Source: Cyprinodon diabolis (Eukaryota > Chordata > Actinopteri > Cyprinodontiformes > Cyprinodontidae). From it: 64,000 nucleotides of DNA. Shown here piece after piece: positions 50,000 through 61,817 of the stretch; the stretch's first letter is position 1, and every line of letters starts with the position of its first letter. The position numbers and the translations under genes are program-made. The stretch spans positions 34,272,337-34,336,336 of the forward strand of contig CM060069.1 of the NCBI GenBank assembly GCA_030533445.1. The letters run 5' to 3'. Below the pieces are notes generated by a model, which was not told the DNA's origin, searched no databases, and saw nothing but the letters and a program-made list of their open reading frames with translations.

Positions 50000-51247
50000 C
50001 ACTATATTGCCAAAAGTATTTGCTCACCCATCCAAATTATTGGAATCAGGTGTTCCAATCACTTCCATGGCCACAGGTGTATAAATTCAAGCACCTAGGC
50101 ATGCAGACTGTTTTTACAAACATTTGTGAAAGAATGGGTCGCTCTCAGGAGCTCAGTGAATTCCAGCGTGGAACTGTGATAGGATGCCACCTGTGCAACA
50201 AATCCAGTCGTGAAATTTCCTCGCTCCTAAATATTCCACAGTCAACTGTCAGCTGTATTATAAGAAAATGGAAGTGTTTGGGAACGACAGCAACTCAGCC
50301 ACGAAGTGGTAGGCCACGTAAACTGACGGAGCGGGGTCAGCGGATGCTGAAGCGCATAGTGCGAAGAGGTCGCCAACTTTCTGCAGAGTCAATCACTACA
50401 GACCTCCAAACTTCATGTGGCCTTCAGATTAGCTCAAGAACAGTGCGCAGAGAGCTTCATGGAATGGGTTTCCATGGTCGAGCAGCTGCATCCAAGCCAT
50501 ACATAACCAAGTGCAATGCAAAGCGTCGGATGCGGTGGTGTAAAGCACGCCGCCACTGGACTCTAGAGCAGTGGAGACGCGTTCTCTGGAGTGACGAATC
50601 GCGCTTCTCCATCTGGCAATCTGATGGACGGGTCTGGGTTTGGCGGTTGCCAGGAGAACGGTACTTGTCTGACTGCATTGTGCCAAGTGTAAAGTTTGGT
50701 GGAGGGGGGATTATGGTGTGGGGTTGTTTTTCAGGAGCTGGGCTTGGCCCCTTAGTTCCAGTGAAAGGAACTCTGAATGCTTCAGCATACCAAGACATTT
50801 TGGACAATTCCATGCTCCCAACTTTGTGGGAACAGTTTGGAGCTGGCCCCTTCCTCTTCCAACATGACTGTGCACCAGTGCACAAAGCAAGGTCCATAAA
50901 GACATGGATGACAGAGTCTGGTGTGGATGAACTTGACTGGCCTGCACAGAGTCCTGACCTCAACCCGATAGAACACCTTTGGGATGAATTAGAGCGGAGA
51001 CTGAGAGCCAGGCCTTCTCGTCCAACATCAGTGTGCGACCTCACAAATGCGCTTCTGGAAGAATGGTCAAAAATTCCCATAAACACACTCCTAAACCTTG
51101 TGGACAGCCTTCCCAGAAGAGTTGAAGCTGTTCTAGCTGCAAAGGGTGGACCGACGTCATATTGAACCCTATGGATTAGGAACGGGATGTCACTTAAGCT
51201 CATATGTGAGTCAAGGCAGGTGAGCAAATACTTTTGGCAATATAGTG
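50000..51247 (+). mobile_element. Intact 1248-bp Tc1 element, copy B
   Basis: TA flanks at 49998-49999 and 51248-51249. Terminal inverted repeats of about 28 bp. It has the two residues shared by majority among the three copies (Val39, Gly189), so it looks like the consensus member. Confidence 0.96.
50134..51165 (+). CDS. Tc1-family transposase, copy B (343 aa)
   Basis: Intact DDE transposase. Start ATG 50134 ([10 protein letters not shown]). Helix-turn-helix domains lie in about residues 1-115, a GRPRK linker at 59-63, and the catalytic residues are D154, D245 and E280. The glycine-rich box [12 protein letters not shown] at 187-198 is intact. Of the three copies it is the most likely to be functional. 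Long antisense frames over it are shadows. Confidence 0.96.
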   Translation: MGRSQELSEFQRGTVIGCHLCNKSSREISSLLNIPQSTVSCIIRKWKCLGTTATQPRSGRPRKLTERGQRMLKRIVRRGRQLSAESITTDLQTSCGLQISSRTVRRELHGMGFHGRAAASKPYITKCNAKRRMRWCKARRHWTLEQWRRVLWSDESRFSIWQSDGRVWVWRLPGERYLSDCIVPSVKFGGGGIMVWGCFSGAGLGPLVPVKGTLNASAYQDILDNSMLPTLWEQFGAGPFLFQHDCAPVHKARSIKTWMTESGVDELDWPAQSPDLNPIEHLWDELERRLRARPSRPTSVCDLTNALLEEWSKIPINTLLNLVDSLPRRVEAVLAAKGGPTSY

Positions 51248-51383
51248 TACTTATGCATAGTTCAGTTAAAGTTTAAATATTTCCATAAATGTATACATTA
51301 GCAAGATGCCGACCAGGCTGTGGCTGTCTCTTGTTCAAACTAATACTCCACTTTGATTTTGTTCTACTACAGGTAGTTGAATT

Positions 51384-51815
51384 ATTCAATTCAATTTCAA
51401 TTGTTTATTTATGTAGCACAAATTCACAATACATTTCATCTCAAGGCACTTTACAGTTCACCATATCATTCATTCAGATTGATTCAAAGTTTTCTATCTA
51501 AGGAGACTGAAGCAGATATACAGAAAGAAGCAGTGATACAGAAAGAAGAAGAGATACAAAAGGCAACTGTAAAAGGTGGCCATGTCCAGGAAACACACAG
51601 CCAGGCAGACAAGCTCCAAGCCAGCTCCGATTACAAAGGATGAAGAGAGCACATCCAGCTAGTCACAGTCAGAGAAACAGGACTACACTGAAAAACAGGC
51701 CGATCTTGAACATCTATAAACAAAGGTTTCAATGGTAGCAGCACAGCTGATATTTCTCTCCAGGATGGTGTCACAGCCAAACAGGAACAGACCATGTGAA
51801 GCCTTAAAAGTAGAC
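51384..51815 (-). mobile_element. L2-type LINE 3' tail, fragment
   Basis: Begins ATTCAATTCAATTTCAATTG and TTTATTTATGTAGCACAAATTC, then CATCTCAAGGCACTTTACAG, matching the 3' UTR of the L2 copies at 6918 and 8704. Only the 3' UTR is left; the match stops near 51815. Confidence 0.85.
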
Positions 51816-51816
51816 A

Positions 51817-52341
51817 TTATGATATGTCTAACAAACCTATGAAGAATTGTAGCAGGGATTGTGTCTTCCTCTTTCCTCTTTGGTTATGTTTCATAATTGG
51901 GGCTGGATAACTGGGAAAAGTTCGGACATATAAATCGTTGATGATACCTTTCATGTCAGTGTTAACGCTGACCACTCTAGCAAGTTTACACTGACCCCTC
52001 AAAGCGTTTTTGTCAGCCAACTAGACAAAATCCCCAATTGCCATGTGCCAGTATGTTGTGTGCCACTTGCTTCTTATGAGAAGATTTGGTCCTGCCATCT
52101 CACTCCACCAGCTCCAGAACTTATTAACCTTGGTTTGGATGGCTCTCAACCTCTTGTAAGGGTATCCTTCAAACTCAAAGCTCCCCAGATGTCCTCTGAG
52201 ACCAGCTCTCCCAAGAAGAAGGGAATTTGGACTCATGTAGTCTACACTGTCCTCCCGGCTCTTAGTTCTGGCATCTATGGGTCTTTTATTAAAAAGATAG
52301 TGGACATACAGACAGAAACCTCAGCAGCTACCTTCCTGTGA
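51817..52341 (-). pseudogene. BEL/Pao-like integrase C-terminal remnant
   Basis: Minus-strand frames read a TPNSLLLGR-like box, then KVNKFWSWWSEM, IRSKWH, MAIGDFV, and ALRGQCKLARVV, with an in-frame TAG at 52021-52023. The order FW-W...R-KW...GD-V...RGQ-L-RVV is the end of a BEL/Pao-type integrase. No catalytic core is visible. Broken. Confidence 0.7.
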
Positions 52342-52401
52342 GGGGAGTCAGCAGGGTGAATATTCCAGCTCCATTCTTTTACATGCTTGCAAACTTAATT
52401 T

Positions 52402-52697
52402 TCAATTTCTGGCTTTTAGCTTTAGTGCTTTAAGGAATTCTTTCCTACTGGCTTCAAGGTTGTTGATTAGTTTCTTCAGTCCCTTTACTCTGTCATACAG
52501 ACTTGCTTTCTGTTCCTCTCGAATCCATTTTTCCCATGCTGAAATGCTTGCCGCTGCATCTTGAACTAGTTTAGGTGCACCATCTACGCATAGTTCATAG
52601 CCAACTTTATTAACAGCATAGACTGGGATTTTACCAGCTTTATCACAGGCTGCCTCTGTTTCCTGATTTGCAGACTTAACCTCATCTTCCCCATACC
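52402..52697 (-). pseudogene. Charged helical open frame, possibly gag-like
   Basis: About 98 open codons on the minus strand, no ATG needed to keep it open, ending at TGA 52402-52404. The product would be helical and charged (AWEKWIREEQKASLYDRVKG, KKLINNLEASRKEF), like a retroelement gag or coiled coil. It lies directly upstream of the BEL/Pao-like integrase remnant in the same orientation, so it may be the gag of that element after an internal deletion. Not recognised from sequence alone. Confidence 0.4.
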
Positions 52698-52699
52698 TG

Positions 52700-54320
52700 G
52701 ACTATTTGTCTGACTTCAAGTTTTTTATTACAGAAAAGTTTTATATCCCAACGCTAAATCCCAATCCTAAATCCGCTTACAAATGTAAACACAAATTTCT
52801 AGAAATAAAACACAATGGAGAAGGATTTGAGTTATGTTTAGTGTTCTTCTTGGTGATTGCCAGCCATTTTTCAATTTTGGACATGAACTGAAGCTAGAAA
52901 TCACACATAACTGGGCAGTAACTTTAAAAGGTGTGGGATACAAATTCACTCATGGACAAAATGACCGTTGCTGCCTTGAAATAACTTTACTACTTGATAA
53001 AAAAAAAAACAAATGCCTGCTGTGATTGCCTTAATGTTTGCAGATTATTTCTTAATGCCTCATGAAGTGCCTCAGCAAGCATAGTGCTATACTGTGTATC
53101 CTGATTTTGTTGGAGCTTTGATTTCCCTGGTTAGCATTTCCACATAGGAGGCATGATATTGTTGTTGGTGAAACTTAAATGAGTGGCGCATGTAAACCCA
53201 GGTTTGTACATATTAACCACCTCCAAATTTCCTTTTTTATTTTGCCCCCTCAATGTGTTTTTTTGCATTGTTCAATTTTATGCCTTTTTTACTTTAACCA
53301 GTTCTTTTTATGGTGCTTTCGTGAGTCATTAAAACATTGACATGCACACATTGATTCAGGAATCATCACTCTAATATGATTCAGTCAGGTTTGAAAAGTG
53401 AGAGAACATTTTCCGCTCCCTTTGATCATTGCACTACATCTGCTGTGTTTGTGGCTGAAGAAAAATAACTATTTTCTATGGCTAATATGAGTACAAACTA
53501 TTCCGATCTGCTGGAATTGAAAGACAATTTTGCATCTGCACGTAATTAGTGCCATCTGCTTTGAGTATTATTGGGTTGATGCTTTTACGGTAACATATTA
53601 CAGATAAGCTGGGGTTGTGTCTGCTTTCAAAATCCAGCCAGTGCTATTACAGTACTCAAGAGTGTTTTTCCTCCAGCCAGAGGTAACAACCTCTGGAGCA
53701 CCCAGTCTTCTGATGATAATTTTAAATGTGAGCTAAAAAATATATATTGATGCAATTTTATCTCTAGGGAAGAGAATGCATTTTTATTGTACAACTTCTA
53801 TTGGTTAATTTCGTGGTAATTGAGAAAATCACCCCTAAATCAACTTCTTTGGCGATACACAGTATAAATAGATGTCTCAGAGTGCTGTTTACATATCCCA
53901 GGCATTATTTGGACAATTTATAGCACATTTGTATGTGGAAATCCTGGTTTTGAGTCTAAAACTGCCTGTTTGGTGCCGTCCTTTTGTTGAAAAAAGAGTT
54001 GAATATGATTTTTGCTCTTAGGGATATTATTTAATTCATGAGACCTGACATAAGCCTCCCTACACTGTACAACAGTAGTTCGCTTAGGGACAGAAAATAA
54101 GTAGAAATGAAAAAATTCCCTTTTATTTCACTATAAAGTACATAAAAACTTTTAATGTATCAATTTGGATCAAAATCAAGTCTGCATCATTTGTCCAGTA
54201 GAGTGCAATGATTTGAAATTAGTTTTATGTTATTAGCTTTTGTGCTGGTGGAGATACTCAGTCTTGCAGGTCATAGTCATTCCAGAAAGGTTAAAAAACA
54301 ATCTACGGGACTTTGTTTCT
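52700..54320. other. Intergenic DNA, nothing recognised
   Basis: A+T-rich. No gene is supported. Confidence 0.5.
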
Positions 54321-54321
54321 A

Positions 54322-54521
54322 AGTTTGAAGACATTTTGCTTCGCATTCAGGAAGCTTTTTCAATTCAATTCCTTGGCTTAGCAAACATGCAAATTGAAAT
54401 GCACAAACTTGTCTGCCCCTTTGGAAAGGGCTAATGTATAAAGCCTCACACTCAACGTTATTTTTGACATTTTGAATTGAAAAAGCTTCCTGGATGGGAA
54501 AACATCTTCCAACTTTGATCA
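54322..54521. repeat. Foldback repeat with AAGCTTTTTCAATTC arms
   Basis: GGAAGCTTTTTCAATTCAA at about 54351-54369 is inverted as TTGAATTGAAAAAGCTTCC at about 54473-54491. Imperfect similarity continues outwards (TTTGAAGACATTTTGC against CATCTTCCAACTTTG) to about 45 bp per arm. This wording is common in fish genomes. No target duplication was found. Confidence 0.7.
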
Positions 54522-54757
54522 AAAGTGGATCAGTGGATTGTTTTTAAGTTTTTTTTGGAAAGTCAATAGTATTGTTTCACTTCTTATATATTTATATTAA
54601 TTTTAAAGATAAGAATGAATAATGAAATTATTTTAAATAATAGAAAATAAATAGAAATTTCACAAAAGCGAGTGTGCCTTATTTATCCAGTCAATGATCA
54701 TTATTAATTTTGTGCTTTTTGGCTCAAATATTTATTGACCGTCCCTGTGAGAACATA

Positions 54758-56005
54758 CACTATATTGCCAAAAGTATTTGCTCACCCATCCAAATTATTG
54801 GAATCAGGTGTTCCAATCACTTCCATGGCCACAGGTGTATAAATTCAAGCACCTAGGCATGCAGACTGTTTTTACAAACATTTGTGAAAGAATGGGTCGC
54901 TCTCAGGAGCTCAGTGAATTCCAGCGTGGAACTGTGATAGGATGCCACCTGTGCAACAAATCCAGTCGTGAAATTTCCTCGCTCCTAAATATTCCACAGT
55001 CAACTGTCAGCTGTATTATAAGAAAATGGAAGTGTTTGGGAACGACAGCAACTCAGCCACGAAGTGGTAGGCCACGTAAACTGACGGAGCGGGGTCAGCG
55101 GATGCTGAAGCGCATAGTGCGAAGAGGTCGCCAACTTTCTGCAGAGTCAATCACTACAGACCTCCAAACTTCATGTGGCCTTCAGATTAGCTCAAGAACA
55201 GTGCGCAGAGAGCTTCATGGAATGGGTTTCCATGGTCGAGCAGCTGCATCCAAGCCATACATAACCAAGTGCAATGCAAAGCGTCGGATGCGGTGGTGTA
55301 AAGCACGCCGCCACTGGACTCTAGAGCAGTGGAGACGCGTTCTCTGGAGTGACGAATCGCGCTTCTCCATCTGGCAATCTGATGGACGGGTCTGGGTTTG
55401 GCGGTTGCCAGGAGAACGGTACTTGTCTGACTGCATTGTGCCAAGTGTAAAGTTTGATGGAGGGGGGATTATGGTGTGGGGTTGTTTTTCAGGAGCTGGG
55501 CTTGGCCCCTTAGTTCCAGTGAAAGGAACTCTGAATGCTTCAGCATACCAAGACATTTTGGACAATTCCATGCTCCCAACTTTGTGGGAACAGTTTGGAG
55601 CTGGCCCCTTCCTCTTCCAACATGACTGTGCACCAGTGCACAAAGCAAGGTCCATAAAGACATGGATGACAGAGTCTGGTGTGGATGAACTTGACTGGCC
55701 TGCACAGAGTCCTGACCTCAACCCGATAGAACACCTTTGGGATGAATTAGAGCGGAGACTGAGAGCCAGGCCTTCTCGTCCAACATCAGTGTGCGACCTC
55801 ACAAATGCGCTTCTGGAAGAATGGTCAAAAATTCCCATAAACACACTCCTAAACCTTGTGGACAGCCTTCCCAGAAGAGTTGAAGCTGTTCTAGCTGCAA
55901 AGGGTGGACCGACGTCATATTGAACCCTATGGATTAGGAACGGGATGTCACTTAAGCTCATATGTGAGTCAAGGCAGGTGAGCAAATACTTTTGGCAATA
56001 TAGTG
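54758..56005 (+). mobile_element. Intact 1248-bp Tc1 element, copy C
   Basis: TA flanks at 54756-54757 and 56006-56007, the same 28-bp inverted repeats and the same length as copies A and B. It is in direct orientation with copy B, 3.5 kb away. Confidence 0.96.
54892..55923 (+). CDS. Tc1-family transposase, copy C (343 aa)
   Basis: Intact DDE transposase, ATG 54892, with D154, D245 and E280. It differs from copies A and B by Asp instead of Gly at residue 189, the first glycine of the box KF(G)GGGIMVWGC that is conserved in Tc1 transposases; this may reduce activity. No stop or frameshift. Confidence 0.95.
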   Translation: MGRSQELSEFQRGTVIGCHLCNKSSREISSLLNIPQSTVSCIIRKWKCLGTTATQPRSGRPRKLTERGQRMLKRIVRRGRQLSAESITTDLQTSCGLQISSRTVRRELHGMGFHGRAAASKPYITKCNAKRRMRWCKARRHWTLEQWRRVLWSDESRFSIWQSDGRVWVWRLPGERYLSDCIVPSVKFDGGGIMVWGCFSGAGLGPLVPVKGTLNASAYQDILDNSMLPTLWEQFGAGPFLFQHDCAPVHKARSIKTWMTESGVDELDWPAQSPDLNPIEHLWDELERRLRARPSRPTSVCDLTNALLEEWSKIPINTLLNLVDSLPRRVEAVLAAKGGPTSY

Positions 56006-56284
56006 TATATGGTAGGCAGAAGAAGCCAAAGGAACCTACTAGAGTCTTAGAAGAAAACTTCCATTTGCTTCTGTCAGCTAACAACCTTGGATCTGTGTCC
56101 TGGTTTTCCCATCAGCACCTGTTCTGATCTCAGACTTTGCAGCACCTTTGGCTTCTGCTCCTGGAATTGTCTGGGCAGATTCCGCTGCATGCTGTGGAAA
56201 ATTATCTGGTTGGATTCTACTCCTTCCTCTGGGCTCGAACTGAACTCTTTAACCAGGTTAGTGACTCAAATGCTCTCTATCGTT

Positions 56285-56400
56285 TCCCGTCAGAGTTACC
56301 TGAGCAAGACCTTTAACCCCCACACTGCTTCCCGGGCACCGCACAATGGCAGCACTCTGCTCCCCAAGGGAATGGGTTAAATGCAGAGAGTTAACAAACA
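56285..56400 (+). repeat. tRNA-derived SINE, copy 3 (body only)
   Basis: CCTGAGCAAGACCTTTAACC then TGCTTCCCGGGCACCGCACAATGGCAG and GGGTTAAATGCAGAG, matching the bodies of the other SINE copies. The tRNA-like head is absent. Confidence 0.8.
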
Positions 56401-56877
56401 AATGCTGTAAAAAAAAAAAAAAAACAATGAAACACTATTTATAAATCACTTCAGTCTGTCTGCCTGAATTCTTTGTCTTATGTTGGAAGAATAGAGGGGA
56501 CCCATTGTTTCAGAGGATAAAAAGTGACTGGAAAAAATCCATAATAAATGCGATCAGCAATAACTAAACAGTTGAATGAAATCAAATAGAAGAAAAACAA
56601 AAATAGAACTCCTGTCTATGTTTAAGGTAAGAGCATTTTCCACACACAGTGTTAAGGGAACTCAAGGGAGTGGGAGTAAAAACCCGTGTAAGAAAAACCC
56701 CTAATCAGTGAGGCTAACCAGTTAAGAGGCTTCAATTTGCAAGGCAGGATAAAAACTTTTATATTGGAGCAGTGGAAGGTTTTGTATGGTCTTAGTGCAC
56801 ATTTATCATGTGTCAGAGTGCCAGGCGCATTAAGCTGTAAGCAGACGCAGGTGCAGTGATACACTCATCATCATAAA
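56401..56877. other. Intergenic DNA, nothing recognised
   Basis: A poly(A) run follows the SINE near 56408-56424, probably its tail. Nothing else is seen. Confidence 0.5.
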
Positions 56878-57085
56878 AATAATTGAACTTGATTGATCTC
56901 ACATTGGAGAAATTTACCTCTGCATTTAACCCATCCCCTAGGAAAGAAGTGGGCTGCCATTGTGCGGCGCCCGGGGAGCAATTGGGGTTAAAGGTTGTTC
57001 CTCTGGTACCCAGAGTGGAGATTGTGGGATTGAACCGGGTACTTGCAAACTTCTCAGAGCACAAGCGCACTGCTCTAGCCCACTA
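56878..57085 (-). repeat. tRNA-derived SINE, copy 4 (minus)
   Basis: On the minus strand: head GTGGGCTAGAGCAGTGCGCT, B box GGTTCAATCCC, body CTCCCCGGGCGCCGCACAATGG, tail GAGATCAATCAAGTTCAATT. Complete head and body. Confidence 0.84.
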
Positions 57086-57213
57086 TGCATGCTACTACAG
57101 TTCCTATTGTTCAAGCCTGGGGGACAGTACTATGAAATGGGGTTGCATCAGTTGTCAGGTCTAGGTTCAGCAACAGTATTGGCTCATAGACTGAGGTCAG
57201 CTACAGTACCTAC

Positions 57214-58061
57214 TAGGGGTGGGTATTGGCAAAGAAGTCATGATTCGATTCGAATCACGATTCACATGCCACGATGCGATTCTATCACGATGCATCACGA
57301 TACTTGAAATATTGCGATGCATCGCGGTGCATTGCGATATTTTCACTGAACACTGTATGAAAAGGTTACAGCCATTACCAGTGGCTGACTGGCTGGGTAT
57401 GATCTGGATCGTGTCTTCAACTAATACATAACTGAAAGCAACTGAATTCATACATCGCTGTTTTTATTGAAATGACTTTTGGAGGTGTTGCCATGAAAAC
57501 AAATACTGGACAGAAATATTACTATTAGTGGTGTGGACACACTGACAAAAAGATCTTAGGATTCATCAAACTTAAAATAACAAAATAGGAATAATCAGTG
57601 CCGTTTACATGGCCTCAGGGGTCCTTTACACCAATAAAACGAAAACATTCAAATGTATTTCACTTCCCCTTTTGCAAATTACGTGCGTCATATCAATTTT
57701 GTTTTTACCTTCTTTGTTTTTAAAGCCAAAATGCATCCAAGCATCTGACTTGTAATGATATGGAGCCGGGCGAATTTTCTCAGGCACCTCCATGTTTTGT
57801 TCACAAATGACTCATCTCAGTATCCCACGGGCGGACATGCTTGTGACACAAAGCAGCGGGCGTCAACACATCCGCAGCGACATCTGCTGGACTGGAAGTT
57901 GTATTCCACTTGATTTGGCTGATGTGCGCCAACCATTCATGTATTTTATTTGTTCATTTTTTAAAATTAAGAATCGATTCTTGCCATCAAGAATCGATGC
58001 AGTAGATCCCAAGAATTAGAATTGCGATGCATCGATATGACGATTATTTTGCACACCCCTA
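57214..58061. mobile_element. hAT non-autonomous element with 8-bp target duplication
   Basis: 848 bp, ends TAGGGGTGGGTATT...TTGCACACCCCTA, flanked by GTACCTAC (57206-57213 and 58062-58069), an exact 8-bp duplication characteristic of hAT. Subterminal runs of ATCACGAT and GATGCATCG words occur near the ends. No transposase frame remains, so it would need a helper. Confidence 0.93.
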
Positions 58062-58069
58062 GTACCTAC

Positions 58070-58699
58070 CTGAATATACTAAATCACCAGGTCATTCCTC
58101 CAATTGATTTCTTCTTCCCTGATGGCACAGGTATATTCCAAGATGCCAGAATTCATCAGACTCAAAAGATGAAAGAGTGCTTCGGGGACCATGAGACATC
58201 AAGTTCATACATGGATTGGCACCACAGAGTACAGAATCTAACTCTTTAAACATCTTTAGATATGTTGCAGAAGGCTTTGCGCAGTAGTTAGACTCTACCA
58301 TTATCAATTCAAGATCTTGGTGAAAGATAAATGCAACACTTCATAAAAATAAATATTGTGCTTAATCCCAAGTGGGTACGAGGGGTACTGGTGCCTATCT
58401 CCAGCTATCAATGGACGAGAGGCAAAGCTACTGTAAACATGGTCCAAGAAAATATTAGAGTGTATAAGTAAATTTATGTTGTCCCTGTGCAAGACATTTC
58501 AAAGAACTCTGTCTTGAGCTATGACTGACATTCTAAACGTGAATGCAGCAGAGATCTATTCCACTCTGCCAATCGGAGACAAAGTGATCATTGTACAAAG
58601 GCCTTTTTTTTTTCTTTTCTACTTCAGTTGGCTTTGAAGAATTTTGTTGGAGGGATATCTGAAAATCAAACTCATAGCCAGAAAAAATACCTGGTACTC
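58070..58699. other. Intergenic DNA, nothing recognised
   Basis: No gene or repeat is supported. Confidence 0.45.
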
Positions 58700-58905
58700 T
58701 AAATGGTAAATGTCCTGTACTTATTTAGCACTTTTTCAAGTCAGGAGACTTGACCAAAGCACTTTACACTACATTCAGTCATTCACGCACACACTCACAC
58801 ACTGATGGTGGCATTGTAGCCACAGCTGCCCTGGGGCTCACTGACAGAAGCGGGGCTGCCGTACACTGGCGCCACCGGGCCCTCTGACCACCATCAGTAG
58901 ACAAT
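58700..58905. repeat. Fish repeat (AGCACTTT...CTGATGGTGG type)
   Basis: Reads GGTAAATGTCCTGTACTTAT, TAGCACTTTTTCAAGTC, ACACTCACACACTGATGG, then CACAGCTGCCCTGG, a widespread fish interspersed repeat (LINE 3' end or SINE body). A short relative lies at 35800-35895. Confidence 0.6.
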
Positions 58906-58917
58906 GTAGGTGAAGTC

Positions 58918-59343
58918 TGTTGGGTTTAAATCCAGAGAAATGTGAGTTTAAAAGATTAAAAGGAAATAATCAACACAGAGAAAGGGTTTTGTGACGTCAG
59001 CCTCTGCAGAAGCGGAGAGACGGTGTCGGCTCAGAAACCAGCACCTTCTCACACCGATCCCTTCATGGCAAAGCCTTTTATTAACAGTTTACAACATCAT
59101 AAGGCGGGCCTAAATCAGAAGACCCAGTAATGATTATCTGGGAGGATGCAGGTAATAAGATAGTGTGAATTGACCAACTGGCTGGATGGAAGTCACACAA
59201 CCGTGTGATTCTGCCGCATGACCTACTGGAGGTCATAAAAGTTTATGACCCTTCTGGTTGAATCACAGGATACAAATGTAGCATCTTCTTTCTTTCAATG
59301 TTTCATATGTCCACACAATAACTTTATAATTATCACTCTAACA
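58918..59343 (-). repeat. 3' LTR of ERV copy 2
   Basis: 426 bp. Minus strand starts TGTTAGAGTGATAATTATAAAG and ends GATTTAAACCCAACA, preceded by the polypurine tract TAAGAGGAGGGAAA. AATAAAAGGCTTTGCC lies in the poly(A) region. It is related to the ERV copy 1 LTR (shared AAGTCATGxGGC, ATTCAA and AATAAAAGGC blocks) but diverged, with extra sequence. Confidence 0.86.
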
Positions 59344-59439
59344 TTTCCCTCCTCTTATACATAAAAACATCAGCATCTTTCAATCCATATTGTATTCATA
59401 GGAGTAGGAATATGAGTACAAACATAACAGTCTGTTTTG

Positions 59440-59741
59440 TTCAAATCTTCAGCAACGCGCTTGGAATGCTGCTACCACATCTTGGCACTGTAGGATCATC
59501 CTGCTCTACCTTTGTTTCAGACAGTCAGTTTGAGTTCCTAGGAACACTGGTCCAACAGTCATCACCGGGCAACAAAACCACTTTGGTTTTTCAGATCTTT
59601 GCCAGTCCGTCCAAGGAAACACCCACTAACCGGACTCTAAAAGACTGGGTTAGGTTGGTTTCTTCACCAGCGTTGAGACGATTGGTCCTAAAAAAAACAA
59701 ACCCCTTTGAAGCTGGACTTCACCACAGATCTATACCTTAG
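59440..59741 (-). pseudogene. env: ERV copy 2 env start remnant
   Basis: On the minus strand this corresponds to 13126-13440 of copy 1 and ends in the same short env-to-polypurine junction. The signal-peptide frame is broken (the start codon and later codons are changed). No envelope body is present. Confidence 0.6.
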
Positions 59742-59744
59742 TCG

Positions 59745-59991
59745 TGGGGTCCCTGTGAAAGTAACTGGGCTTTTTTGCTGAGGAATTTTTTTTAATCAGT
59801 TTACAATGACTCTGGTGGATCCAAGTGTTTCTCTCCTGGATCTTCACAGTGGTGGGGGTTGTTAGTTGCTCTATGTAGGGTCCTTCCCACCTCGGAGCTT
59901 CCCAATTCTTCCCTTTGATGGTTTTAATCAGCTCTCGGTCTCCAGGCTTCAGGCCTTCCTGTGGGGAAACAAAAAGGAGCTCTGGGCACAT
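59745..59991 (-). pseudogene. ERV copy 2 integrase C-terminus
   Basis: Minus-strand match to the copy 1 segment at 12880-13125 ([40 protein letters not shown]). Intact over about 80 codons, but without the catalytic core. Confidence 0.85.
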
Positions 59992-61817
59992 TACATGTTC
60001 TTTGAACAGTTCTGTATTTGAACAGTTTCAGAATTCACTTAGTTTTCTGATTTGCTTGTGAATTGTGTTCACAACATGTGAGACATGCAAAAATTTTAAA
60101 AGCAGTAGTAGTACTATATTCATCATAACTCCCCCCTGTTTGAGACATGATAATTTCATGGATCAAAATAGCTGCTGGTTTTTGTCAGAATCAGAATAAT
60201 TCCAGAGGGAAATTGCTTTTGCTAGATGTTCAAATTACAGTTATAAATAAATATATATAAATTTATCCAACTAAAGAATAAGAATATGGGGGAACTGATG
60301 TCCACACGGGTCCTCTTTAACCCTTAAAAGTAAGACACTACAGGTATGAACGTATCACCATGAGAATGTAACAACACAAAGGTCATATAACTTGCTTAAC
60401 CACCAGCTGTTTGGATGCACGGTTTTTGATAAGTTTACAAAGCTAAGACAGTTGCTGAGAAAAGTTCCACATTCTGCACTGCGAACCGCTGTCTGCTTCT
60501 CTGACATAGCTATTAGTGTGTCATAAAAAAAAAACTTAAGAAAAGCTGAGTTTCTTTTTTTTTTTTTTTTCATAATGTGGAATCTAAGCCCTGCAGTCAT
60601 TGCACAACTCCAAAAAGATACCCTTGTAGCTTTTCACCCTCCTCCGAAATAACATGGCCCAAATAACAAACTTATTTTTGCACCTACTAAAATTTGTATA
60701 ACTAGTTTATACTTTCCTTTGCTTCACATTCTAGCAGATATTGTTTTATCCTTGGCCTGTATTAGGAACTATTTCAGCTAAATCTATAGTTGTCAACAGT
60801 CTTGCATCAATTCTTCTTGTATACCACAATGCATTTGGAATATCTTTGAAATCATTTTCATCAAATTGTGATAGCAAAGAATGTTGAGTTATTTTAACAA
60901 ATGCTAAATCTTGGACCCAAGCTTCTGTATTGAACAGAATTTTATAAGACTGCTTCCATAGTTATGTGTTATGGCTATAAAGCCAGCCTGGTTTGTGTGG
61001 TGCAGACATAGATAGAAATCAGATGCACCTTCTGCAGCTTCTAAACGCAGGCATCTGTCTCTCCACTGTGCTTCACTGGTCTTAACCAATGACAAATGAT
61101 TTACCCATGATAAGCAGTACATTCCTTACATCTGTGTAATAACAGTAACTGCTGCTAAGAACCCCCATCTATGTACATCATTTGTGTAGCCATTATAGTA
61201 ATGTCTTGTTTCAGAAACTGTTTTGCACAAATTCAAAGTGTTCTACTGTTCAACTAACAGACTTTCATCCAGTGGATCTGACAATGTGCTTCTAGCATAG
61301 TGTATATAGACACAAGTAGATTTTGTTGAAACGCTATTTATATGTTCCACACATTCAGCCTTCATGCCCCTCTGTTTGGGAAAAATTGGTTAATTTTCCC
61401 ATCAATTCCCATCCTAAAAAATTAATGTGGTGAGTTGGTGATACTAAAAAACGTAGAACCTTGCAATGGTTTTAGTCCTACATTATCTTGAATGCAAATT
61501 TTACTTATATTGCATATAAGTCTAACTGCTTGTCTAATAATTGTTAAAACTATTCATGTTTTTGCCTTTAATGCATTTAATATCCCCCATGCTTCAACAC
61601 ATCTACTATTTTAATGGCTCCCCCATTTGCTCAAACACCTATTCACACTCAGATGAAGAACTTCCCCTGTGGACTCTTTCTTCCTGGTCCCCCATTTGCT
61701 CAAACACCAATTCACACTCAGATGAAGAACTTCCCCTTGAATGTTTAAATGCCAGTATGGTTTTCCTGATGTGTTTAAAAAAGAAAGGAAAATTTGCTGT
61801 AGGTCCAAGACCTCCAC
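59992..61817 (-). pseudogene. Diverged ERV copy 2 interior, unresolved
   Basis: This should correspond to pol or env of the element, but copy 1 lacks it and frames are broken by many stops. Minus-strand frames at 60904-61122 (LEAAEGASDFYLCLHHTNQA) and around 60840 are protein-like but I cannot assign a domain. I saw no catalytic motifs of reverse transcriptase or protease. Confidence 0.35.
61616..61742. repeat. 70-bp direct duplication
   Basis: CCCCCATTTGCTCAAACACC and TTCACACTCAGATGAAGAAC occur at about 61620 and again at about 61690, a tandem duplication of about 70 bp inside the ERV remnant. Confidence 0.85.

Noticed and set aside
56010..56280. Possible LTR or exon between Tc1 copy C and the SINE (contains AACCAGGTTAGTGAC)
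   Set aside because: One donor-like site alone, no acceptor, no open frame of useful length and no repeat ends.
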